The notes under the pieces were generated by a model. That model was not told where the DNA came from, searched no databases, and saw nothing but the letters and a program-made list of their open reading frames with translations. The position numbers and the translations under genes were made by a program. 15,269 bases of DNA from SFWF01 sp045587065 (lineage in GTDB: Bacteria; Bacillota; Clostridia; Oscillospirales; Acutalibacteraceae), in the NCBI GenBank assembly GCA_045587065.1, contig JAZNBQ010000120.1, positions 1-15,269 of the forward strand, given 5' to 3'. Numbering within the stretch: position 1 is the stretch's first letter; the number at the start of each line of letters is the position of its first letter. Positions 7,561-13,507 of the stretch are shown here, one piece after another.

Positions 7561-8109
7561 TTATTTTGTCAACATATCAATCAAAGTTCTGTAATATAAT
7601 GCAGGGTCGTCTAGAAAATTATCTTTAATCTTGAAAATTTGAGAATCATCAGCAACCTTAAGTGTAAAGCTCATAACAACCTTATCGTTTTCAAGGGCAG
7701 AACAGGTAATGAAATTGCCATTTTCATTTCTTTCAATTACAATTTCAGTTTCCTTCATATGTCTGTTTCTAAGAAGCATTTTCTTTGCTATATTTAAAGC
7801 TTTTTCTCTAACAGTAAAAGGTACACCGGACTGTAAAGCCTGACCTGCGTCCTTTCCTTTAGCATTAATATTATAAGCACCTTTAATTTTCTCGTCTTCG
7901 TAGATTAAACCGTTTTTTTCAAGCTGATAGAATGCATCACTAACTTCAAAAGTATTTGCAATACCATCTAAATGAAGTAAATCCGAAAGTTGAGAAGCAG
8001 GTAAAGGTTCATTAACATTTGTTAACAGATACAAAACAAGTATTTTAATCTCAGTTGTGCTTTTGAGTCCACCTCTGCGCACATCTGCCGAAATAGCGTC
8101 TCTTTCCAT
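7561..8109 (-). CDS. DUF4364 family protein, winged-helix-like
   Basis: A 182-residue cytosolic protein of the DUF4364 family found in Clostridia, with no established function. The N-terminal half (about 18-90) looks like a winged helix: helices around TEIKILVLYLLTN and ASQLSDLL, then a DAFYQLEKNGLIYEDE segment typical of the wing region of such folds. The C-terminal half is alpha/beta, with an IVIERNENGNFI strand pair. The ATG at 8109 is chosen because GGAG lies at the right spacing and a consensus promoter ends just upstream. A longer frame reaching back to 8181 would run through that promoter. The hairpin at 7534-7557 follows the stop. A role as DNA-binding regulator, perhaps of the membrane genes downstream, is inference only. 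Confidence 0.82.
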   Translation of the reverse strand: MERDAISADVRRGGLKSTTEIKILVLYLLTNVNEPLPASQLSDLLHLDGIANTFEVSDAFYQLEKNGLIYEDEKIKGAYNINAKGKDAGQALQSGVPFTVREKALNIAKKMLLRNRHMKETEIVIERNENGNFITCSALENDKVVMSFTLKVADDSQIFKIKDNFLDDPALYYRTLIDMLTK

Positions 8110-8134
8110 TGAAAATCTCCATAGTTTTTTTAAT

Positions 8135-8163
8135 ATTATACAAAAATACGATATATTTGTCAA
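8135..8163 (-). promoter_or_regulatory. Sigma-A promoter for the DUF4364 gene
   Basis: On the minus strand, TTGACA (8163-8158), a 17-base spacer and TATAAT (8140-8135): an exact consensus match. Transcription would start near 8128, about 20 bases before the ATG. Confidence 0.9.
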
Positions 8164-8181
8164 GAATAGCAACAATCCCAA

Positions 8182-9213
8182 CTATACAAAATAGAAAGCA
8201 GTATCCCAAGCAGGAACATAGGGGAAATGTCGCATATATATCTTATAATTTGGATTAAATTCCAATATTTTTAGTGGCAACTTGAAATAATCTTCGCTTT
8301 TATGATAACATGAAACCAGCATTTTTGGTTTCTTTTCAGTTATTGTGTTTTTGCCGCCTAAAATGGTTTTATATTCAAGCCCCTCAACATCTATATTGAT
8401 AAAATCAAAATTATATTTTTGGCTTAGTGAATCAATAGAAATTGATGGAATAAGCTTGTCACCACCGAATTTAGAGCTTCTGCTATTGTTATTACTAAAA
8501 CCAATAAAGCCGTCAGAATCAGAGACCGCAGAATTAATACATACAACATTATTGTAGCAAGCCGTGTTATTAACAAGCTTTTTATAGTTCTTTATGTCAG
8601 GTTCAATAGCAATAATTTGAGAATAGTAGGGGAAACGTGTAGCAAAATCAATAACCGTATCTCCGTTATATGCTCCCAAATCTAAGAAAGCTGCAGAATC
8701 ATTTAATCTTAAAATATTGGAAAACGTCTCGTCAGGGTCTGACTCACATGAAAATAATCTGTCAATTTTTCCATCCAGTTTAAAAAGTGTTGTTTCTTCA
8801 AAAACTTTTTTGGATAGATTGTCATTTAACAAATCGTAAACCTTTCTTAACTCATCAGAATGCCTTTTTGCAAAAGACAGGTTAAATATATCTCCGTCGC
8901 AAACAGGAACATCCGGAGCCAAAATTTCGTGTTTCTTTGATATTTCTTTAATATTATTTATAACCTCAGGCCTGTTAGAACCAAAAGCAAAAAGCACGAT
9001 AAAATCATCAAATATTTCCTCGGCTTGATAAAGTGATAAAACCTTCATATTATGAAAATAACGTTCTCTGACAAAACCATCACTTGCAAACACGCCGTTA
9101 ATAGAAATATTGTTTTTTTCTAATTCATCAATGATTTTGTCTGCGCCATTTCCCGTACCATAGATTAAAATAGGTTTTTGGGCAGATTTTAAGGCATTCC
9201 AAATGTCTAACAA
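8182..9213 (-). CDS. FkbM-family SAM methyltransferase with N-terminal Rossmann-like domain
   Basis: A 343-residue soluble protein. The C-terminal half is a FkbM-type methyltransferase: SAM loop FLDLGAYNGDT (176-186), acidic residue E204 in IAIEP, and the family signature INIDVEGLE (273-281). The N-terminal 100 residues hold a separate nucleotide-fold-like region, ILIYGTGNGADKIIDEL (15-31), followed by GVFASDGFVRE and a valine/leucine-rich strand. This resembles the N-terminal domains of PglD-type sugar acyltransferases and some sugar-modifying enzymes. FkbM enzymes O-methylate small molecules or sugars; the substrate here cannot be told. Translation starts at a TTG at 9213 supported by AAAGGAG at good spacing and by the promoter upstream. 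No terminator is seen after the stop, so its transcript may continue into the DUF4364 gene. Confidence 0.87.
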   Translation of the reverse strand: MLDIWNALKSAQKPILIYGTGNGADKIIDELEKNNISINGVFASDGFVRERYFHNMKVLSLYQAEEIFDDFIVLFAFGSNRPEVINNIKEISKKHEILAPDVPVCDGDIFNLSFAKRHSDELRKVYDLLNDNLSKKVFEETTLFKLDGKIDRLFSCESDPDETFSNILRLNDSAAFLDLGAYNGDTVIDFATRFPYYSQIIAIEPDIKNYKKLVNNTACYNNVVCINSAVSDSDGFIGFSNNNSRSSKFGGDKLIPSISIDSLSQKYNFDFINIDVEGLEYKTILGGKNTITEKKPKMLVSCYHKSEDYFKLPLKILEFNPNYKIYMRHFPYVPAWDTAFYFV

Positions 9214-9240
9214 AGTATTTCTCCTTTAAGGTTTTATATC

Positions 9241-9269
9241 ATTGTATATCATATGAAATGAATTGTCAA
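9241..9269 (-). promoter_or_regulatory. Sigma-A promoter for the FkbM methyltransferase gene
   Basis: On the minus strand, TTGACA (9269-9264), a 17-base spacer and TACAAT (9246-9241), about 28 bases ahead of the TTG start. It is divergent from the tRNA promoter, and the two -35 boxes are 26 bases apart. Confidence 0.85.
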
Positions 9270-9295
9270 ATAGGACAAACAAAGCCCTAATATTA

Positions 9296-9324
9296 TTGAC
9301 AAAAAGTAATTATTAGTGTAAAAT
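9296..9324 (+). promoter_or_regulatory. Sigma-A promoter for tRNA-Arg
   Basis: TTGACA (9296-9301), a 17-base spacer and TAAAAT (9319-9324), 26 bases before the tRNA 5' end. Confidence 0.88.
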
Positions 9325-9350
9325 TGCTAAGTAGTAAATATGTAATATAC

Positions 9351-9427
9351 GCGCTTGTAGCTCAGCAGGATAGAGCGTCCGCCTCCTAAGCGGAAGGTCG
9401 GGGATTCGAATTCCTTCAAGCGCGCCA
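9351..9427 (+). tRNA. tRNA-Arg (anticodon CCT)
   Basis: Full cloverleaf: acceptor GCGCTTG with CAAGCGC, D stem GCTC/GAGC, anticodon stem TCCGC/GCGGA with loop CTCCTAA, so the anticodon CCT is at 9385-9387 and reads AGG codons. The T arm has loop TTCGAAT and two G-T wobble pairs at its base. Discriminator G is at 9424 and CCA is encoded (9425-9427). Confidence 0.97.
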
Positions 9428-9459
9428 AAAAGCGTCGATTTTTATTTTCGACGCTTTTT
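9428..9459 (+). terminator. Intrinsic terminator of the tRNA gene
   Basis: AAAAGCGTCGA (9428-9438) pairs with TCGACGCTTTTT (9448-9459), with a 9-base T-rich loop, directly after the CCA end. Confidence 0.92.
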
Positions 9460-9526
9460 ATTTAATACTCAGTATATAAATTTTCAAATCGCTAATCATA
9501 TTAATATTAAATAATGAGGTGTTATT

Positions 9527-10498
9527 ATGTGTACAGCCATATCTTTTAAAACAAAAGACCATTATTTTGGAAGAAATCTGGATTTAGAATATTCTTACAA
9601 TGAAATGGTAACAATTACACCACGAAACTTTTCTCTTGATTTTCGAAAGATGGGCCAAATAAAAAGCCATTATGCAATAATTGGAATGGCATACGTATGC
9701 GACAATTATCCTTTATATTATGACGCTACCAACGAAAAAGGTTTAAGCATTGCAGGACTAAATTTCCCTAATAATGCACACTATAATAATTATTGCGATA
9801 ATAAGGATAATGTAACGCCCTTTGAACTGATTCCTTGGATTCTGTGTCAATGCAGCACTGTATGTGAAGCTAAAACTCTGTTAAGCAGAATAAATATCTT
9901 AAATGAATGTTTCAGCGACAAACTGGCTCTTACACCACTTCATTGGATTATTACGGATAGTGAATCATCTATCACTTTAGAGTCGGTTAAAACAAAAATA
10001 AAAATATATGATAATACTGTTGGTGTGCTAACTAATAATCCAACCTTTGATTATCATATATTTAATTTAAACAACTATATGAAGCTATCAAAAAAAGAGC
10101 CAATCAACAGTTTTATAAATCAGGATTTGAATATTTATTCTCGTGGTATGGGAGCTATTGGTTTGCCGGGAGATTCATCGTCGATGTCTAGATTTGTAAG
10201 GGCAACCTTTATTAAATCAAACTCTGTTTGTAATAACACCGATGAATCAAGCATCTCTCAGTTCTTTCATATATTAAGTTCAGTAGAAATGACTAACGGA
10301 TGTGTTGAAATTAACAAAAATCAATATGAAATGACAGTTTATTCTTCTTGTTGCAACACCACACGTGGTGTATACTATTATACTACCTACAACAACAGAC
10401 AAATTAACGCTATCGATATGCACAAGGAGAATTTAGACGGTAATAAACTAATATGCTTTACGTTAAATAATAAACAAAATATTAGACATCAAAATTAA
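9527..10498 (+). CDS. bsh: Choloylglycine (bile salt) hydrolase
   Basis: Ntn-hydrolase that cuts the amide bond between bile acids and glycine or taurine; cytosolic, with no signal peptide. It has 323 residues, the family size, starting MCTA so that Cys2 becomes the N-terminal nucleophile. By comparison with the Clostridium perfringens enzyme, the catalytic residues are C2, R16 and D19 (GRNLD), N79 (GLNFP), N170 (GVLTNNPTF) and R222 (SRF). N79, where penicillin V acylases usually have Tyr, favours a bile salt hydrolase. The substrate loop at 205-207 reads Ser-Arg-Gly ahead of GAIGLPGD. The ATG has a GAGGTG site 5 bases upstream. Both ends are closed by terminators, so it is a single-gene unit. 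It is the only protein gene on this strand in the right two thirds of the window. No clear promoter was found. Specificity is not proven. Confidence 0.92.
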   Translation: MCTAISFKTKDHYFGRNLDLEYSYNEMVTITPRNFSLDFRKMGQIKSHYAIIGMAYVCDNYPLYYDATNEKGLSIAGLNFPNNAHYNNYCDNKDNVTPFELIPWILCQCSTVCEAKTLLSRINILNECFSDKLALTPLHWIITDSESSITLESVKTKIKIYDNTVGVLTNNPTFDYHIFNLNNYMKLSKKEPINSFINQDLNIYSRGMGAIGLPGDSSSMSRFVRATFIKSNSVCNNTDESSISQFFHILSSVEMTNGCVEINKNQYEMTVYSSCCNTTRGVYYYTTYNNRQINAIDMHKENLDGNKLICFTLNNKQNIRHQN

Positions 10499-10503
10499 AA
10501 ACT

Positions 10504-10535
10504 AACCCCCACTAGTATTATTAGTGGGGGTTTTT
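10504..10535 (+). terminator. Intrinsic terminator after the bile salt hydrolase gene
   Basis: CCCCCACTA (10506-10514) pairs with TAGTGGGGG (10522-10530), followed by TTTTTCTTT. The minus-strand side is also T-rich after the stem, so it may also end the convergent recombinase transcript. Confidence 0.9.
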
Positions 10536-10558
10536 CTTTCCTAAAGGGGAGAGGGTAT

Positions 10559-11545
10559 CTATTTTTTTGCTTTAGAAAGGGGATTCGCATCAATTGCTGA
10601 TTTAATGCTATTGTCTGAAACGTGTGTATAAATTTGTGTAGTTCCCAGATTTGAGTGCCCTAAAATATTTTGAAGAGTTCTCACGTCAACACCGCCATGT
10701 TGATACATCAATGTTGCTGCAGTATGTCTTAATTTGTGAGTTGACAAGCCTTTACCATCAAGACCACATTTTTCCAGAGCTGTATAAACAATGTGTTGAA
10801 CAGTTTTATTGCTGATTCTTCTTTTATTGCGACTGATAAATAAAGCGTTTTTATATTCAGCCGGTATGCATTCAACCGGTCTGACTTTAAGATAGTCTTC
10901 AAGTGCCGATAAACACGCCTCATTTAAGTATACAATACGTTCTTTATTTCCTTTACCAATTATTGTTAAAGAGCCGTCAGATTTAATATTTGATAAATTT
11001 ATATTGCAAAGCTCTGACAAACGTAGACCACAATTAAGAAAAAACGTAATAATACAATAATCACGCGCTCTGTTTGGGTTATCTACATCGTTTACTGAAT
11101 TTAGTAATTCAAGAGATTCTTCTAAAGAAAGGTGTTTAGGTAAGGTAGTGCCAATTTTGGGAGCATCCAGTAATTCTGCCGGATTAACATCTAAGATTCC
11201 TGCATGGGACGTGAGATATTTAAAAAACGAACGTAACGTAGAAACTTTACGAGCACGTGTAGTTGCATTATTGTTACGGTCATTTTTACAATAAACAAGA
11301 AATGAATGCAAATCTGATAAAGTGATAGTTTTTAATAAATCGATAGACACATCATTTATAGGAATGCTATCAAAGGATTGCTCATTTTCAGTAAGACCAT
11401 TTATCATTTTAATGTATCTGAAAAAGGTAGTTAAATCTAAATAATATTCATTAACAGTAGAAGAAGATTTGTTTTTAATAATCTCATCATAATTTAAGAA
11501 ATCAACTAAAAACTTTGGAGCATCATAAAATATTTCTTTTTTCAT
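10559..11545 (-). CDS. XerC/XerD-type tyrosine recombinase
   Basis: Site-specific recombinase of 328 residues, slightly longer than the usual 295-305. The N-terminal SAM-like core-binding domain is about 9-115. The catalytic domain has all six expected residues: R175 (CGLRLSEL), K198 (GKGNKER), H270 and R273 (HKLRHTAATL), H297 (LGHSNLGTTQ) and nucleophile Y306 (IYTHV). These motifs match chromosomal XerC/XerD proteins better than phage integrases, but the partner and target are unknown. ATG at 11545 has only a weak AAAGG site 13 bases upstream. A consensus promoter lies about 180 bases upstream, leaving a long, structured leader with a Xer-core-like palindrome. The convergent neighbour is the bile salt hydrolase gene. 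It could resolve chromosome dimers or move a local element; the sequence does not decide. Confidence 0.9.
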   Translation of the reverse strand: MKKEIFYDAPKFLVDFLNYDEIIKNKSSSTVNEYYLDLTTFFRYIKMINGLTENEQSFDSIPINDVSIDLLKTITLSDLHSFLVYCKNDRNNNATTRARKVSTLRSFFKYLTSHAGILDVNPAELLDAPKIGTTLPKHLSLEESLELLNSVNDVDNPNRARDYCIITFFLNCGLRLSELCNINLSNIKSDGSLTIIGKGNKERIVYLNEACLSALEDYLKVRPVECIPAEYKNALFISRNKRRISNKTVQHIVYTALEKCGLDGKGLSTHKLRHTAATLMYQHGGVDVRTLQNILGHSNLGTTQIYTHVSDNSIKSAIDANPLSKAKK

Positions 11546-11630
11546 TAAATAAACACAACCTTTACAATAAGATAGAAAAAAGTGCTATTTAAGACATTTT
11601 CATATAAACGCGGCGTTTTTCACTCACCTC

Positions 11631-11660
11631 AATTATACAAAACATTCATTTTGTATAATT
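11631..11660. repeat. Perfect 12-6-12 palindrome upstream of the recombinase gene
   Basis: AATTATACAAAA (11631-11642), spacer CATTCA, TTTTGTATAATT (11649-11660), a perfect inverted repeat. The arm length and 6-base centre are like a Xer/dif core site (11-6-11), and one arm matches the Firmicutes XerD arm at 8 of 11 bases by eye. It could equally be an operator or an RNA hairpin. Confidence 0.85.
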
Positions 11661-11676
11661 GGAACAATAATTATAA

Positions 11677-11703
11677 CAGACATTCCCTTTTAGAAAATGT
11701 CTG
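11677..11703. repeat. Imperfect-loop hairpin in the recombinase leader
   Basis: CAGACATT (11677-11684) and AATGTCTG (11696-11703), an 8-base inverted repeat with an 11-base loop. It may act as an RNA hairpin early in the leader, or as a weak terminator for read-through from the radical SAM gene. Confidence 0.7.
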
Positions 11704-11723
11704 AAAAATTAACCTTTAAATTA

Positions 11724-11752
11724 AGTATAATCTAAAAAATCATTATTGTCAA
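11724..11752 (-). promoter_or_regulatory. Sigma-A promoter for the recombinase gene
   Basis: On the minus strand, TTGACA (11752-11747), a 17-base spacer and TATACT (11729-11724). It sits just downstream of the radical SAM gene stop, with a transcription start expected near 11717. Confidence 0.85.
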
Positions 11753-11766
11753 ATAAAATTTTGTTA

Positions 11767-12642
11767 CTAAACTCCTGTAAAATCAAAATTCGGTATATAT
11801 TCAGTTGTTGAACTTGTTAGTGACTGAATATAGATATCAGAAAACTTCTTGTTGTAACAGTGTTCTAATACTTTGTTATATTCTCGCCTGGTAATAAGTC
11901 TATTAATCTTATCATTAGTTGCAGATTTATTCATGGGAACATATTGTGACATTAAGGAAAGTACAATTTCAGGAGTATTGTTGTCAAGCCAATCAATAAT
12001 CTTAATCGCTTCATTAGTTTCCTGCGGTAAAATTAAATGTCTTACAACTACACCGCTAAGCATTTTATCGTCATTGTCGTATATAGGCGTTCCTTTTAGT
12101 TTAACAGCGGTTTTAATTGCATTTGTTACAACGTCAAAGTAATCACTACACTTGGCATATTTTATTGCATTTTCATTTGAATAAAATTTAAAGTCAAACA
12201 AATAAACGTCAAAAATGTTTTTAGCAATATTCTCTGACAAATCATAACCACTGGAATTATATACTAACGGAATTTTAGGTTTGTAAATCTCAAGAGCTTT
12301 TTCAATTACGTTGAAATAATGGGTTGGAGTAACAAAATTAATATTTTCTGCTCCCTCCCCTTCTAGCCTTTTAATAATACCTGCCAAATCATTTATCGTA
12401 ATAGTCTTACCTTTTAATTCCTGGCTTATTTCAAAGTTTTGACAAAAGATACAACCTAGTGAACACCCACTAAAGAAAATCGTTCCAGAGCCATTTTTAC
12501 CCGTTATAAAAGGCTCTTCTCCAAAATGAAGTGCTGCACGCGCTAATTTTGGCAGTGATGGCGCCTTACACCAACCACCAATGTTTTCAATATCAGTTCT
12601 GGTAGCGCCGCATTTTCTTGGACAATCATTGCATATGTACAT
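11767..12642 (-). CDS. PflA/PflX-like radical SAM protein
   Basis: Radical SAM protein of 291 residues resembling the uncharacterised PflX group (pyruvate formate-lyase activating enzyme-like). The cluster motif is C60, C64 and C67 (GCSLGCIFCQN). An N-terminal set of four cysteines, C4, C7, C11 and C25 (CNDCPRKC...GGWC), probably binds a second metal site, as is common in this group. Further SAM-barrel features are NFVTPTHYF (about 103-111), VYNSSGYD and the DVYLFDFKFY segment. The late VVRHLILPQE matches the group's usual VRHLVLP. The substrate is unknown; no glycyl radical enzyme gene is in the window. ATG at 12642 overlaps the end of the exonuclease gene by 17 nt, so the two are likely translated together downstream of typA. 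The family is clear, the function is not. Confidence 0.87.
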   Translation of the reverse strand: MYICNDCPRKCGATRTDIENIGGWCKAPSLPKLARAALHFGEEPFITGKNGSGTIFFSGCSLGCIFCQNFEISQELKGKTITINDLAGIIKRLEGEGAENINFVTPTHYFNVIEKALEIYKPKIPLVYNSSGYDLSENIAKNIFDVYLFDFKFYSNENAIKYAKCSDYFDVVTNAIKTAVKLKGTPIYDNDDKMLSGVVVRHLILPQETNEAIKIIDWLDNNTPEIVLSLMSQYVPMNKSATNDKINRLITRREYNKVLEHCYNKKFSDIYIQSLTSSTTEYIPNFDFTGV

Positions 12643-13507
12643 TTGTATTCACTTCTTCTTTTTTTAACGGTAGCAATCGTTTTTTTACAATAAGTTTATC
12701 AAATGTTTGCTTAAAAGAAATCATCGCTTTATATTTAATATCACAATTCAAGCAATGAAGGTCACTTCTGAACCAATTATTGTAATACTTGAATTTTTTA
12801 TACTTTTTTATTGGTTCATTACATTTTGGACACAGAAATCTAAAATAAGCCTTATCAATTTTGCTATCGTTTGGATTAGACAGATAATATGGTTTAAATG
12901 TCAATCGAGCATAAAATTCAGGTTTGGTAGCGTCCTTGATTAGCTTTTCAAATCGCTCCTTATTATAGGTGCTTTTCAGTAAAAGACTACAAACCTCGGA
13001 ATCATCAAGCGCTGTATGAAGATAGAATCCGTCAACAGAAATATTTAAAATCTCTGCAGCGCTGTTTAGAGAGATTTGATTAGTAATATCAAATCCACTA
13101 ATCTTTAGCTCGTTTTGAACAAAGGTTTGCAAATCTAAATATTTTTCTAAATAAAGAGTCTTCTTTCCTTTAAGTAGTGCGTTGCTATTCTCTATAATTG
13201 CATATAAATCGGAATTACTCCAGCTCATTGTTAGAATATCTTTCCCGCACCATTTATTATACATATCAAAAGCGGTGCTTAATGACACGCCATTAAGCAT
13301 TTGCTCATTAGAAATACTTGTTAAATTTATAAACCTATTACTTAATTTTTTAGTTATAGACGAGCGAATAGTAACCTCAAATTTATCGATAATATTAAAT
13401 TTACTATTTAATTTTACAGCGCCTATTTGAATGATTTCGTTTAGAAATCGTTTTTCTTTATGAAAATAGGCACTGTTCCACTCAAGGTCAAAGATAATAT
13501 AATTCAT
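12626..13507 (-). CDS. DEDDh 3'-5' exonuclease with C-terminal zinc ribbon
   Basis: A 293-residue soluble protein. The N-terminal 180 residues form a DnaQ/RNase T-like exonuclease domain with all five DEDDh residues visible: D7 and E9 (FDLEW), D100 (SNSDLY), and H164 and D169 (LHTALDD). These bind two metal ions and remove nucleotides from 3' ends. The C-terminal part holds a four-cysteine zinc ribbon, C226/C229 (CPKC) and C252/C255 (CLNC), set in a very Lys/Tyr-rich stretch that suggests nucleic acid binding. Whether DNA or RNA is the substrate cannot be told. The ATG shares a base with the typA stop (TAATG), and the end overlaps the radical SAM gene. It is not part of a polymerase and is too short for a PolC or DinG fusion. 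Confidence 0.87.
   Translation of the reverse strand: MNYIIFDLEWNSAYFHKEKRFLNEIIQIGAVKLNSKFNIIDKFEVTIRSSITKKLSNRFINLTSISNEQMLNGVSLSTAFDMYNKWCGKDILTMSWSNSDLYAIIENSNALLKGKKTLYLEKYLDLQTFVQNELKISGFDITNQISLNSAAEILNISVDGFYLHTALDDSEVCSLLLKSTYNKERFEKLIKDATKPEFYARLTFKPYYLSNPNDSKIDKAYFRFLCPKCNEPIKKYKKFKYYNNWFRSDLHCLNCDIKYKAMISFKQTFDKLIVKKRLLPLKKEEVNTNVHMQ

Larger units (their letters stand above)
11546..11717 (-). promoter_or_regulatory. Long structured 5' leader of the recombinase gene
   Basis: About 170 nt between the inferred transcription start and the recombinase ATG. On the minus strand it contains a local hairpin (11703-11677), a long palindrome (11660-11631) and the segment GAAAATGTCT (11601-11592). 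That segment is complementary to the 5' arm of the first hairpin and could compete for it. A T-run (CTTTTTT) follows near 11583-11577. No known riboswitch class was recognised, and no short reading frame with a well-spaced ribosome site was found. Confidence 0.5.

Noticed and set aside
8107..8181. Longer DUF4364 protein starting at 8181
   Set aside because: The added 24 residues would be encoded by the consensus promoter region, while ATG 8109 has a well-placed GGAG and matches the likely family start.
9400..9427. tRNA-Arg 3' end as an attachment site
   Set aside because: No second copy of this segment could be found by eye downstream towards or beyond the recombinase, so no att repeat is claimed.
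9527..10498. Penicillin V acylase instead of bile salt hydrolase
   Set aside because: The position corresponding to Tyr82 of penicillin V acylases is Asn79 here, and the overall sequence closely follows the C. perfringens bile salt hydrolase.
10729..10923. Minus-strand 64-codon frame inside the recombinase gene
   Set aside because: It overlaps the catalytic domain in another frame and has no family resemblance; it is a shadow.
11589..11627. A 12-codon GTG frame (VSEKRRVYMKMS) as leader peptide
   Set aside because: No properly spaced ribosome site; GAGG lies immediately at the GTG.
11645..11698. Minus-strand short frame of 16 codons starting ATG TCT GTT in the recombinase leader
   Set aside because: The purine-rich AAAAGGG is only one base from the ATG, too close to act as ribosome site, and the frame is mostly made of the palindrome.
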